Origin: Lachnospiraceae bacterium 3-1
Lineage (GTDB): Bacteria; Bacillota; Clostridia; Lachnospirales; Lachnospiraceae
Length of the DNA stretch: 64,000 nt
Reading direction: 5' to 3'
NCBI GenBank assembly: GCA_000403255.2
Contig: KE159595.1
Location: 146,266 to 210,265, forward strand
Positions 10,771 through 18,854 of this stretch are shown in pieces. The position numbers and the translations under genes are program-made. The notes under the pieces were generated by a model. The model did not search any database. It worked only from the letters and a program-made list of their open reading frames with translations, and had not been told where the DNA came from. The number at the start of each line of letters is the position of its first letter. The first letter of the stretch is position 1.

Positions 10771-11628
10771 ATGAAGCATTTTTATATTATTGCAAATCCT
10801 AGGCGGGATGAACAGTTAGGATTGACGAAAAAAATTCATGAATTTATTATAAAGAATGGCGGTGTCTGCAGCTATCAGGTTAACCGAGAGCAGGAGGGAG
10901 TTCTTTTTGATACAGAACAAATCCCCGATGATACGGAATGTATCCTAGTGGTAGGTGGAGATGGCACATTGCTTGGCGCAGCAAGAAATATGGCCAAACG
11001 GAATATTCCCCTCATTGGGGTGAATACCGGGCGTTTGGGATATCTTTGTGAGCTGGAAGCAGATACTGCGATACAGGGGGTAAGAAGTCTTCTGACAGAG
11101 GATGGCTATGCTATAGAAAAAAGAATGCTGTTGTCTGGGTTTTGCATTACCAGAGAAGGAAAAACCAGTGAGGAAACGGCGTTCAATGATATTGTAATTC
11201 ACCGAAGCGGCAGGCTTCAGGTGGTGGATTTGATTATTTCTGTTAATGGGGAATATTTGAATACTTACAGTGCAGATGGCATGATTATTGCAACGCCCAC
11301 AGGATCTACCGGATATAGTATGTCAGCAGGCGGTCCCATTGTGGACCCCAAAGCCAGTCTCCTTTTGGTTACCCCCATCAGTCCTCATACCTTAAATGCA
11401 AAAAGTATTGTGCTGGGGGCGGAGGATGAGATTACCATAGAAGTAGCAAAGCGGAATGAAGAATTAGAAGAAGAGCTGGAGGTCAGCTTTGATGGGCGCC
11501 ATGTAGGGATTCTCCATGCAGGAGAGAAAATTATTGTAAAGAAAGCCAAGGTATGTGCCAGGATTTTGAAATTAAGCCGATTAAGTTTTTTAGAGAGGCT
11601 TCGGAAAAAATTACAGGGATATACGTAA
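10771..11628 (+). CDS. nadK: NAD kinase
   Basis: NadK phosphorylates NAD to NADP. The GGDGTLLGAAR motif (Gly 62 onward) and the TPTGSTGYSMSAGGPIVDP region are diagnostic. Length 285 is typical. The gene starts four bases after tlyA ends, so translation is probably coupled. Confidence 0.97.
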   Translation: MKHFYIIANPRRDEQLGLTKKIHEFIIKNGGVCSYQVNREQEGVLFDTEQIPDDTECILVVGGDGTLLGAARNMAKRNIPLIGVNTGRLGYLCELEADTAIQGVRSLLTEDGYAIEKRMLLSGFCITREGKTSEETAFNDIVIHRSGRLQVVDLIISVNGEYLNTYSADGMIIATPTGSTGYSMSAGGPIVDPKASLLLVTPISPHTLNAKSIVLGAEDEITIEVAKRNEELEEELEVSFDGRHVGILHAGEKIIVKKAKVCARILKLSRLSFLERLRKKLQGYT

Positions 11629-11649
11629 CAGCCATTGTGGGAGGAAGAG

Positions 11650-12102
11650 ATGAAGTCAAAGCGTCATGCAAAAATTTTGGAAATTATTTCGAAATATAGT
11701 ATTGAGACTCAGGAGGAGCTTTCCGACCATCTGGAGCAGGCAGGGTTTCATGTAACCCAAGCTACTGTGTCCAGGGATATCCGGGAATTAAAATTGACAA
11801 AGGTGGCCAATCAGGAAGGCCGTCAGAAATATATTTCACTCAATGAAAATCAGGTGGATATGAGTGAAAAATATACTCGTGTCTTTCGGGCAGGGTTTGT
11901 TTCCATGGATATGGCACAGAATATTCTGGTGATTCGGACAGTTTCCGGTATGGCTATGGCAGTTGCGGCGGCTTTGGATACCATGGACTGCCATGAAATC
12001 GTAGGGAGTATTGCAGGAGATGATACGATTATGTGTGCAGTGCGTACCGTGGAGGATACGGAAAATTTAATGGAAAGGCTGCGTAAGATTATGGAAGACT
12101 AA
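11650..12102 (+). CDS. argR: Arginine repressor
   Basis: ArgR is the arginine-dependent hexameric regulator of arginine biosynthesis and catabolism. The N-terminal winged helix (KRHAKILEIISKYSIETQEE, then TQATVSRDIREL) is followed by the C-terminal arginine-binding and oligomerisation domain with GSIAGDDTIM. The start at 11650 has GGGAGGAAGAG before it; a TTG at 11635 is possible but unlikely. The position between nadK and recN is the standard Firmicutes arrangement and does not imply that these neighbours are its targets. Confidence 0.96.
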   Translation: MKSKRHAKILEIISKYSIETQEELSDHLEQAGFHVTQATVSRDIRELKLTKVANQEGRQKYISLNENQVDMSEKYTRVFRAGFVSMDMAQNILVIRTVSGMAMAVAAALDTMDCHEIVGSIAGDDTIMCAVRTVEDTENLMERLRKIMED

Positions 12103-12169
12103 CTGGGCTATGAGAAGCCAGGGAAAAAATAGCAGTTGCCTAAAAATGATAAAAGAAAAAGGAGAAAAT

Positions 12170-13852
12170 ATGTTAGTAAGTCTGCATGTAAAAAATCTGG
12201 CGTTGATGGAGGAGGCAGAGGTGGAATTTGGCGCTGGCCTGAATATTCTTTCTGGGGAGACTGGAGCTGGGAAATCTATTATCATCGGTTCTATCAATCT
12301 TGCATTGGGAGAAAAAGCGCCGAAAGAAATGCTGCGGGAGCAGGCAGAGTACGCATTGGTGGAGTTAATTTTTCGGGTAGAGAATGAGGAACAGAAAAAG
12401 CTGTTGGCGGAAATGGATATTTTTCCAGAGAATGATGAGGTTATTATGTCCCGAAAGATTACTCCCTCCCGAAGCATTGGAAAAATCAATTCTGAGACAG
12501 TTTCTGCTTCTTGTATGAGAAAGGCAGCGTCATTTCTGATAGATATTCACGGACAACACGAGCATCAGTCACTACTCCACAAAAAAAAGCATCTGGAAAT
12601 TTTAGATGAATATGGAAAAGAGCAGCTAGAAGAAAAAAAGAAAATCTTAAAACAGCGTTACCAGGAGTTTCAGGCCATTCAGGAAGAAAAAGAGCAGGCT
12701 CTTTGCGAAGGGGAAGGCCGGGAGCGGGAGATGTCTTTTTTGGAATATGAAATACAAGAAATTGAGGATGCTAATTTGATTTCTGGAGAGGATGAAGAGT
12801 TAGAGGTATCTTATCGGAAAATGGCAAATAACCGCAAAATCATGGAAGCAGCCGGAGGCGCCTATGAGATGACTGGAGGAAGCGGCAGTGCTACAGAGCA
12901 GCTTGGACGGGCTCTTAGAGAATTGCAAACCGTAGCAGAGTATGATCCGAAGCTTTTGGGGTTAAGTGATCAGCTTGGGGAAGTGGACAGTCTTTTAAAT
13001 GATTTTAATCGAGAACTGTCTGGGTATATTTCAGAAGAGGAATTTGACGAAGAGACCTTTTTTGAAGTGGAAAAACGTCTGGATGAGGTGAACCATTTAA
13101 AGGATAAATTTGGCGGTAGCATTGAGGGGGTTTTACAAGCAAAGGAAGAGAAGAAACAAAAATATAACCGTTTGAAAGATTATGAAAAGTATTTGGAGCA
13201 ATTGCAAAAGCGGTTGGAAAAGTCGGAATCTGCTTTGCAAAAGGTTTCTAAGGAGGTTTCAAAAATTCGGAAAAAGTATGCCAAAGAATTGGCAAAACAG
13301 GTGCAAGCTGCACTGGTGGATTTGAATTTTTTGGATGTTAATTTTACCATGGAATTAAAAGAGACAAAAGGTTTTACCGCCAATGGGATGGATGAGGCAG
13401 AATTTTTGATTTCCACGAATCCAGGGGAGCCTTTAAAGCCTTTGGGAAAGATTGCATCAGGGGGTGAATTAAGTCGTATCATGCTTGCCATTAAAACAAT
13501 TTTGGCAGAAAGTGATCAGATTGAGACCTTGATTTTTGATGAAATAGATGCAGGGATCAGCGGAAGAACTGCGCAGATGGTGGCAGAAAAAATGAATGTG
13601 ATCGGCAAAAATCATCAGGTAATTTGCATTACCCATCTTCCTCAGATTGCAGCTATGGCTGATTACCATTTTTTAATCCGCAAGGACGTGGTCAATCATG
13701 TGACCGTTTCAAATATTTCTCTGTTAGAAGAGGCAGAAAGTATCACAGAGCTGGGCCGCATGTTAGGGGGCGTGAAAATTACAGATAAAGTAATGGAAAG
13801 TGCCCGTGAAATGAAGGAGCTTGCCGTAACTGTAAAAAAATCCCCAAAATAA
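12170..13852 (+). CDS. recN: DNA repair protein RecN
   Basis: RecN is an SMC-like ATPase that acts early in double-strand break repair. The Walker A motif GETGAGKS is at residues 29-36, a long coiled-coil middle follows, then the signature region (LKPLGKIASGGELSRIMLAI) and Walker B (LIFDEIDAGISG). The start at 12170 follows AAAGGAGAAAAT, giving 560 residues; the open frame upstream to 12110 is not coding. All motifs are intact. Confidence 0.97.
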   Translation: MLVSLHVKNLALMEEAEVEFGAGLNILSGETGAGKSIIIGSINLALGEKAPKEMLREQAEYALVELIFRVENEEQKKLLAEMDIFPENDEVIMSRKITPSRSIGKINSETVSASCMRKAASFLIDIHGQHEHQSLLHKKKHLEILDEYGKEQLEEKKKILKQRYQEFQAIQEEKEQALCEGEGREREMSFLEYEIQEIEDANLISGEDEELEVSYRKMANNRKIMEAAGGAYEMTGGSGSATEQLGRALRELQTVAEYDPKLLGLSDQLGEVDSLLNDFNRELSGYISEEEFDEETFFEVEKRLDEVNHLKDKFGGSIEGVLQAKEEKKQKYNRLKDYEKYLEQLQKRLEKSESALQKVSKEVSKIRKKYAKELAKQVQAALVDLNFLDVNFTMELKETKGFTANGMDEAEFLISTNPGEPLKPLGKIASGGELSRIMLAIKTILAESDQIETLIFDEIDAGISGRTAQMVAEKMNVIGKNHQVICITHLPQIAAMADYHFLIRKDVVNHVTVSNISLLEEAESITELGRMLGGVKITDKVMESAREMKELAVTVKKSPK

Positions 13853-13902
13853 CCAGTAGAAAAATTTTAAAAAATTCCAGATTGAAATACCACAAAATTT
13901 CA

Positions 13903-13909
13903 CATACTA
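13903..13909 (+). promoter_or_regulatory. Possible forespore (sigma-G-like) -10 element before spoIVB
   Basis: CATACTA lies 29 bases before the spoIVB start. It matches the -10 of sigma-G and sigma-F promoters. The -35 region at the right distance (AGATTG) is weak, and TGAAATA at 13883 is too close, so this is a suggestion based on the known forespore control of spoIVB. Confidence 0.35.
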
Positions 13910-13937
13910 AAGAGGATTTCAACTTGAAGGATGTGAA

Positions 13938-15221
13938 ATGATGAAAGAGAAAAGACTGGCAAGGTTCCAGAAATGGATAGCCCAGGGGAGTTTGATTGCG
14001 GGCGCATGTTGGGGGATCTTTTTTTCTTTTTCTTTTATGGAGGAGTCCATTCCTGATAAAATCTGGATAGAAAAAGGAGAGGAAGAAAATTTTGATTTTC
14101 ATTTGCCTGTGACTGGTGAAATGGAACAGAAGGGATTGGAAGTATTTGGCAATCAATCTCCCGTGGTAGAAAAGGATAAAATCAAGCTGGACTTGAATGA
14201 AAGCTTTTCCCTGAAATCCCAGGAGCAGGGAAGCTATTCCATAACATGCAGGCTCTTTGGATTGTTCCATATCAAAGAAGTTGCGGTGGAAGTGGTGGAA
14301 AAGGCTCAGGTAGTGCCTTGTGGGGTTCCAGTGGGAATTTATGTGAAAACAGATGGGATTTTGATTATTGGAACGGGAACTGTAACGGGAAGTGATGGCA
14401 TGAATTATGAGCCAGCAGAAAATCTTGTGAAAAGCGGAGATTATGTGAAAACCGTGGACGAGCAGGTCATAGAGAGCAAAGAGGATTTGATTACAAAAAT
14501 AAACCAGAGCCAGGGGAATCCTGTCATACTGGGAATTTTGCGCGGGAAGGAATACATTCAGCTAAAATTACAGCCTGTGCAGGTTGCCGAGGATGAATAT
14601 AAGCTGGGTATCTGGGTTAGGGATGACTTGGCGGGAGTAGGAACCTTGACTTTTTATGATGAGCAGGGGAATTATGGTGCGCTGGGACATCCAGTGAGTG
14701 ACTTGGACACTGGAACCAAGGTAAGCATGGGGGAAGGAACCCTGTATGAAGCTGAGGTGGCCGGAATTACCAAGGGGGAAAAAGGTAATCCAGGAGAGAT
14801 TGCTGGAGTGATTACCTATTTAGAACAATACCGTCTTGGTACTGTGGAAGAAAATACTAATGTGGGTATCTATGGTAATTTGGAAAAGACGCCTGAGAAG
14901 GTAGGAGCGGAAAATTATTTTCCAGTAGGGTTAAAGCAGGAGATAGAAGAAGGTGAAGCAACTATTATATCAACTGTTTCTGGGGAGCGCAAGGAGTATT
15001 CTGTTGTCATTACAGATATTGATTATAATAGTGAAAATAAGGGAATCTTATTTCAAGTGACAGATCCAGAACTGCTAAGTCTTACGGGAGGAATTGTGCA
15101 GGGAATGAGCGGAAGCCCCATCATTCAGAACGGCAAAGTCATCGGGGCAGTCACCCATGTGTTTGTTCAGGACGCTTCCAAGGGTTATGGAATTTTTATT
15201 GAAAATATGCTTGGGCATTGA
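13938..15221 (+). CDS. spoIVB: SpoIVB serine peptidase
   Basis: SpoIVB is secreted from the forespore into the intermembrane space and cleaves SpoIVFA, which triggers pro-sigma-K processing. The 427-residue protein has one N-terminal membrane segment (residues about 17-36), a PDZ domain in the middle (GDYVKTVDEQVIESKEDLI), and the S55 peptidase domain with the catalytic His in GALGHPVSD and Ser in GMSGSPIIQ. It closes the recN operon but has its own sporulation-type -10 sequence. The usual downstream partner spo0A is not here: a terminator and accessory island follow. Confidence 0.96.
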   Translation: MMKEKRLARFQKWIAQGSLIAGACWGIFFSFSFMEESIPDKIWIEKGEEENFDFHLPVTGEMEQKGLEVFGNQSPVVEKDKIKLDLNESFSLKSQEQGSYSITCRLFGLFHIKEVAVEVVEKAQVVPCGVPVGIYVKTDGILIIGTGTVTGSDGMNYEPAENLVKSGDYVKTVDEQVIESKEDLITKINQSQGNPVILGILRGKEYIQLKLQPVQVAEDEYKLGIWVRDDLAGVGTLTFYDEQGNYGALGHPVSDLDTGTKVSMGEGTLYEAEVAGITKGEKGNPGEIAGVITYLEQYRLGTVEENTNVGIYGNLEKTPEKVGAENYFPVGLKQEIEEGEATIISTVSGERKEYSVVITDIDYNSENKGILFQVTDPELLSLTGGIVQGMSGSPIIQNGKVIGAVTHVFVQDASKGYGIFIENMLGH

Positions 15222-15223
15222 TT

Positions 15224-15249
15224 GCGGACTCTTTGGAGTCCGCTTTTTA
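15224..15249 (+). terminator. Intrinsic terminator of spoIVB
   Basis: GCGGACTC, loop TTTG, GAGTCCGC, then TTTTTAT. The T tract runs straight into repeat A copy 2. Confidence 0.88.
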
Positions 15250-15313
15250 TCTTATAGGAAAGACCGTGTTACTGTAAAGTGTTAAAGTCCATGACTTTCC
15301 TATAAGATAAAAA
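15244..15313. repeat. Hairpin repeat, copy 2 (family A)
   Basis: The arms TTTTTATCTTATAGGAAAG at 15244-15262 and the exact inverse at 15295-15313 enclose the same core as at 1-58. The left arm shares the T tract of the spoIVB terminator, and the right arm supplies the stop codon and last residues of the minus-strand gene at 15300-15758. With A and T rich ends on both sides, the hairpin could terminate transcription from either direction. Confidence 0.85.
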
Positions 15314-15758
15314 TATTTGACATTTCATCTGATACAGTATCATTTTCAGCCATAGGCGTATTATTGGTATCTTGCTTTGCATTTTCAGTTGGTGCTTCTG
15401 TCGGCTTAGAAATTTCCAAGGACATGGTTGTTTCCATTCCTCCAATACTCATTGTCATTACAAGCACTCTTGAACCGTCTGGCTTAACAATAATTTCTGT
15501 CTTTGATTCAGATTCTTGTTTATCTACTTGCTCCAATTCCTCGTCTGATACGTCGTTATCCTCCTGCTCTAATAATGGATTTGTTGATTTAAGTGCCTCA
15601 TAAATATCCTGCACATTTGCATTCGGCCTTGTATCTTGGGGTGCAGACACCTCTGCTGCCTGTTTTTGTGGGTAAAATTGTCCAACCCTGCTCTTGTTGT
15701 GTTTATTTGTTGATACATTGTTTTGATAATAATTCTGTCCAATTCCGCTAATACTCAT
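15300..15758 (-). CDS. Hypothetical protein with MSISGIG N terminus, 152 aa
   Basis: Function unknown. The start at 15758 is supported by GGAGGATTTGAAAA. The protein has no signal peptide or membrane segment. It opens with MSISGIGQNYYQNN, a type of N terminus I associate with uncharacterised Lachnospiraceae proteins. A low-complexity, Gln/Asn/Glu-rich region follows, then a short ordered part (TEIIVKPDGSRVLVMTMSIG) and another polar tail. The last codons and the TAG stop lie inside repeat A, so the C terminus may be truncated by insertion of that repeat. It is the last of three minus-strand genes in the island. Confidence 0.65.
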   Translation of the reverse strand: MSISGIGQNYYQNNVSTNKHNKSRVGQFYPQKQAAEVSAPQDTRPNANVQDIYEALKSTNPLLEQEDNDVSDEELEQVDKQESESKTEIIVKPDGSRVLVMTMSIGGMETTMSLEISKPTEAPTENAKQDTNNTPMAENDTVSDEMSNIFIL

Positions 15759-15855
15759 TTTTCAAATCCTCCATTGTTATCAATATTTTTTCTGCGGTTC
15801 TTCTGCCATTCAGAGTCACTTTTCCCCCTTATGATAAGTCCGGACAATTCATTTC

Positions 15856-16488
15856 TCAATGTTCTTCTCTTTTGTAATTAAAATTTGCCCCCATTAGAGA
15901 AATTAAAATATCTGCCTGTAATCCCATATTATTTACTTCGTTTAATCCCGGGGCATTTAACTCTTTTACTTGTGGACTATCAGAGTATATCGCTTTATGT
16001 GTTCTTTGCTTTGTTTTTTCTTCATCATCGCCCCAGTCAAATTCCAAATAGTAGCCACCTGTCCCATCCTCATGGATAAATACGCCATTGCCTTTTACCT
16101 CTCCACCAGTCGATTTACTTGACCACGGTATATCTTCGATTGATTTATACACTTTCTGCCTAAAAGCACTATCATTTTTTATTCTTAGTAAGGTTTTCTT
16201 TGAGATAATCACATTCCGCCCACCGTGCATATCATATTTTTCCAACATTGCAGTATCATACATTTCCGCTTCTGTATCTGTTTTTTCGCAACTGTAATCC
16301 ACAACAACCGTATTAACATTAAATTTTTCGTCCAGAAATTTTTTCATTTCTGCAATATCCGTGTCCTCATTTACCTGCTGCAAAAGTTTTTCAAATTCAT
16401 CTCCACACTTTATTCCTTTATCCAATATGGTATTGGTATTTCCTTGTGCCGCAATACTGCTTAGTAATTCAAGCGACTGTATATCCAT
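15856..16488 (-). CDS. Hypothetical protein, 210 aa
   Basis: Function unknown. The ATG at 16488 is preceded by AAGGAGGTTTTGAAGAT, a good ribosome site. The protein is soluble by appearance. Visible segments are a helical N terminus (IQSLELLSSIAAQGN), NVIISKKTLLRIKNDSAFRQ, and an acidic patch (EFDWGDDEEKTKQRTHKA). The order, a gene of the MSISGIG type next to this one, suggests a small co-transcribed pair. I found no catalytic motif and cannot exclude a role such as a substrate or effector of an exported system. Confidence 0.65.
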   Translation of the reverse strand: MDIQSLELLSSIAAQGNTNTILDKGIKCGDEFEKLLQQVNEDTDIAEMKKFLDEKFNVNTVVVDYSCEKTDTEAEMYDTAMLEKYDMHGGRNVIISKKTLLRIKNDSAFRQKVYKSIEDIPWSSKSTGGEVKGNGVFIHEDGTGGYYLEFDWGDDEEKTKQRTHKAIYSDSPQVKELNAPGLNEVNNMGLQADILISLMGANFNYKREEH

Positions 16489-16515
16489 ATCTTCAAAACC
16501 TCCTTTTCACTGAAT

Positions 16516-16598
16516 ATATTACTCCGGCGGTTAAATATCACAACATTTTGCTTGCCCAAATCTCCATCTGCCGCGATTTTTAACCGCCGGAGTAATAT
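16516..16598. repeat. MITE-like element, copy 1 (family C)
   Basis: Perfect 18-base terminal inverted repeats, ATATTACTCCGGCGGTTA at 16516-16533 and its inverse at 16581-16598, surround about 47 bases. A second copy with one decayed arm is at 28976-29059; the internal segments AAATATC and CCATCTGCCGCG are shared. It has no coding capacity and lies in the 180-base gap between two island genes. Confidence 0.85.
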
Positions 16599-16668
16599 TT
16601 CTCTTTAACACAACCTTACCGCCAAGCAGAACCGCTTATAACAAATTCCATTCATACAGCCGTGCAGC

Positions 16669-17229
16669 TTAAAGCAAGCTCTGTTGATACCGTTTCTCTA
16701 ACTCTGCTTTTTCCAACTGCTCTTTTCTCTCTAATGCACGTTTCGCTGCCAATCTCTGATTTCGCTCCTGTTCTTTTATCAATGTGGACATTTTTGGAAG
16801 AATACTTTGGGATAGTTCTGGATTGTTTTCCAGTTTTTCCTCCAACGCAGGCGGAATAATTATTGCATATTTTCCCCTTGCTGCGTTTATCCTTGCCTGC
16901 ACACCTGCGTCTAACATAGACGGTTCTCTTGATGTAGGTTTCCAGTCTAAGACTGATTCGTCCAATTCATCTTCAAAAAATATTTCAAATGGATAGTCAT
17001 TACGCTGCCACAGTGAAGTATTGATTTTAGAAGTATCTAATACATGATACTTCAAGTTCGGGTATTGTACTTTTAATCTATCCTCCAATCCCCCATATTT
17101 ACATCTATTGATGTAAAATCCATCTTTATCATATGTCCTCTTTTGGCTTTGATATAAAATATCGGAAAAAATGAGATTTTGTTTAATGCCGATTGCACGA
17201 AAACACGTTTTGACAGCACAACTGGACAA
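16669..17229 (-). CDS. Hypothetical protein, probably 5'-truncated, 186 aa
   Basis: Function unknown. The frame opens only with a TTG at 17229 and has no convincing ribosome site; upstream DNA is a patchwork of other gene fragments, so the true N terminus is probably lost. The ordered middle (QYPNLKYHVLDTSKI, NDYPFEIFFEDEL, ESVLDWKPTSREPS) is followed by GKYAIIIPPALEEKLENNPE and a basic helical tail. The pattern of a peptide fold followed by an IPP-E-L-E-K segment resembles unknown Lachnospiraceae proteins that occur with MSISGIG-type genes. It may no longer be expressed. Confidence 0.5.
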   Translation of the reverse strand: MSSCAVKTCFRAIGIKQNLIFSDILYQSQKRTYDKDGFYINRCKYGGLEDRLKVQYPNLKYHVLDTSKINTSLWQRNDYPFEIFFEDELDESVLDWKPTSREPSMLDAGVQARINAARGKYAIIIPPALEEKLENNPELSQSILPKMSTLIKEQERNQRLAAKRALERKEQLEKAELEKRYQQSLL

Positions 17230-17237
17230 AAAAACTT

Positions 17238-17365
17238 TTAGCGTTCCTTTTTATGTTCCTTTTCGGGCTGCCTTTCCTGCCTTAAAATAGTATTTACGTT
17301 CTGTTTGATTGCATCGTACTGCTTTACTTTCTTTTTCAGTTTCCCGACTGGATTCATTCAGGCGG
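17238..17365 (-). pseudogene. C-terminal fragment of a mobile-element protein, frameshifted
   Basis: On the minus strand a frame reading KKKVKQYDAIKQNVNTIL and then RQERQPEKEHKKER ends with TAA at 17238-17240. About 17341-17365 reads SRLNESSR in a neighbouring frame; removing one G in the GGG at 17345-17347 region joins the two. The charged, helical tail resembles the C terminus of plasmid or ICE relaxases, but that identification is tentative. Confidence 0.35.
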
Positions 17366-17495
17366 GAATCCCATTGATAAGGCGATCATTGCCAGAAACA
17401 TCATCTGTCTGTACTGCAAGTATGAGCCGCCTTTAAATATGGATGAAAGGCTACTGGATAGGTTTAAAATAAAACTGTACATGAAATTCGAATAA
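17340..17495 (+). pseudogene. Gene remnant of unknown origin (C-terminal end)
   Basis: A plus-strand frame with protein-like composition reads FPDWIHSGGNPIDKAIIARN and continues through YCKYEPPLNMDERLLDRF to a TAA at 17493. There is no start codon or ribosome site, and the frame is closed just upstream. I do not recognise the family. It overlaps the antisense remnant, so at most one is a real vestige at the overlap. The rest of 17496-17626 shows nothing but the ribosome site of the next gene. Confidence 0.3.
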
Positions 17496-17626
17496 TTATA
17501 TTGGGAAGCAAATTATCTTTTTTGAGGTTCTTTGTTATAGTATGGGTTGAGAGTTAAAATGTAATATAAGAAAAATGGTACCTGAGACAGAAGTTGATAG
17601 GATATAGGATAGGAAGGGTGGACGGT

Positions 17627-18481
17627 ATGGCAGAACAGGTATTTCATCATCCAGATATTTATCGGATCGATGTTCCTTTAACAGGAAATCCTCTGAAAAA
17701 TCTGAATTCATATGTAATTAAGGACCAAGGAGAAAGCATGGTGATCGATACCGGCTTTCGGAATGAAGAGTGTCTAAAGGTGTTAATGAAAGGCTTACAG
17801 GAGCTGGGAATTTCTCCAGAGCGCACAAATCTTTTTGTTACACATCTGCATTCCGACCATATAGGACTGGCACAGTATTTTGATTATCCAGATACTAAGA
17901 TTTATATGGGACAAAGAGAGAGCTATTATTTTCGAAAGCTTTTGTATGGAAAGGTTCGTGAAGAACGGGCAAGACTTTACGTGGCAGAAGGCTATCCCAA
18001 AGAGAAGTATTACGAATCAGATCACCGCAATCCTGCCAGGATTTTTATGCCAAATCAAGAGTTTTTTGTGACAGAGATTACAGATGGAGCACGTATTCGG
18101 ATAGGGAATGTGGAAGTGACAGCTCTGGAGATGCCAGGGCATACGCCGGGACTTATGTGTTGTTATCTGGAAAAGGAAAAAGTAATGTTCACAACCGATC
18201 ACGTTTTGTTTGATATTACCCCTAATATAACTAATTGGCTAGGTATGGAAGAACCGTTGGGCTGCTATTTGAAAAATCTGGACCGGATACTAGAATATGA
18301 AGTATTACATACGTTTCCTGCTCACCGGAATCTTTCAGATAAGACTTTGCAACAGCGTGTGGAGGAAATAAAAAGGCATCACAGAATACGTTTGGAGGAG
18401 ATTCGCAAGGGAAAAGGTGAGGTCATAAGAGAGGAAAGGGAAACAGATAGGGGAATCCAGCATTTTTACATATTGAAATAA
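17627..18481 (+). CDS. MBL-fold metallo-hydrolase
   Basis: A 284-residue metallo-beta-lactamase fold hydrolase. The zinc-binding motif HLHSDH is at residues 73-78, with further ligands in EMPGHTPG, TTDHVLFD and the C-terminal FPAHR. The HTPG and PAHRN patterns resemble the hydroxyacylglutathione hydrolase and thioesterase-like group; the substrate is unknown. The start at 17627 is chosen because AGGAAGGG lies eight bases before it; an upstream frame to 17594 lacks support. It stands alone, downstream of the accessory island. Confidence 0.9.
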   Translation: MAEQVFHHPDIYRIDVPLTGNPLKNLNSYVIKDQGESMVIDTGFRNEECLKVLMKGLQELGISPERTNLFVTHLHSDHIGLAQYFDYPDTKIYMGQRESYYFRKLLYGKVREERARLYVAEGYPKEKYYESDHRNPARIFMPNQEFFVTEITDGARIRIGNVEVTALEMPGHTPGLMCCYLEKEKVMFTTDHVLFDITPNITNWLGMEEPLGCYLKNLDRILEYEVLHTFPAHRNLSDKTLQQRVEEIKRHHRIRLEEIRKGKGEVIREERETDRGIQHFYILK

Positions 18482-18484
18482 GGC

Positions 18485-18510
18485 GTTACTGGTCACGGAG
18501 TGAACAGTAA
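18485..18510. repeat. Palindromic repeat GTTACTGGTCAC, copy 1 (family D)
   Basis: The arms TTACTGgTCAC and GTGAaCAGTAA form an imperfect palindrome around GGA. The same unit, with one change, is at 39750-39776. It lies just after the MBL hydrolase stop. Confidence 0.65.
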
Positions 18511-18550
18511 AAATAAGGCAGTTTCAACAAGGGATTTGTTTGTTTTAGGC

Positions 18551-18579
18551 TTTACACTTTCCAGGCCATTTGTTATAAT
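18551..18579 (+). promoter_or_regulatory. Strong sigma-A promoter for the 36-aa membrane peptide
   Basis: TTTACA, 17 bases, TATAAT. The start codon of the small ORF is about 40 bases downstream of the predicted transcript start, and a terminator follows the ORF. Confidence 0.75.
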
Positions 18580-18623
18580 GTCAATTGAAAAGCAAAAAAT
18601 AGAAGAAATGAGATGATTAAGAA

Positions 18624-18734
18624 ATGATGGTTTTTATAATTGGCGGTGTGGTACTGGTGGCTGTACTAGTTGCCGTAATATCTTCTGTAGCCGGGGCAGT
18701 AGCAGGAGTTGTAGATGAGGATAGTGAAGAGTAG
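18624..18734 (+). CDS. Small single-span membrane peptide, 36 aa
   Basis: The ORF begins with two ATG codons and encodes MMVFIIGGVVLVAVLVAVIS, then SVAGAVAGVV and an acidic end DEDSEE. One hydrophobic segment covers residues 3-30, followed by six charged residues, so it is a likely membrane peptide with the acidic tail in the cytoplasm or outside. It is flanked by a near-consensus promoter (18551-18579) and a strong terminator (18763-18801), giving a transcript of about 215 bases with a single small gene. The ribosome site is weak (GAGATGATTAAG), which is the main doubt. Function unknown; possibilities are a regulatory membrane peptide or a toxin-like peptide. Confidence 0.6.
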   Translation: MMVFIIGGVVLVAVLVAVISSVAGAVAGVVDEDSEE

Positions 18735-18762
18735 ATTTCTGAATACTGCTTGAAGAGGGAAT

Positions 18763-18801
18763 AGGAATTATCATTTTCATGATAATTCCTTTCCTTTTTT
18801 T
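18763..18801 (+). terminator. Intrinsic terminator after the small membrane peptide
   Basis: AGGAATTATCA, loop TTTTCA, TGATAATTCCT form an 11-bp perfect stem. TTCCTTTTTTT follows. Confidence 0.85.
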
Positions 18802-18854
18802 GAAATATAGGCAATTGCCTAAGAATGTAAGGTAGATTGGGAGGAAAGCAAGAG

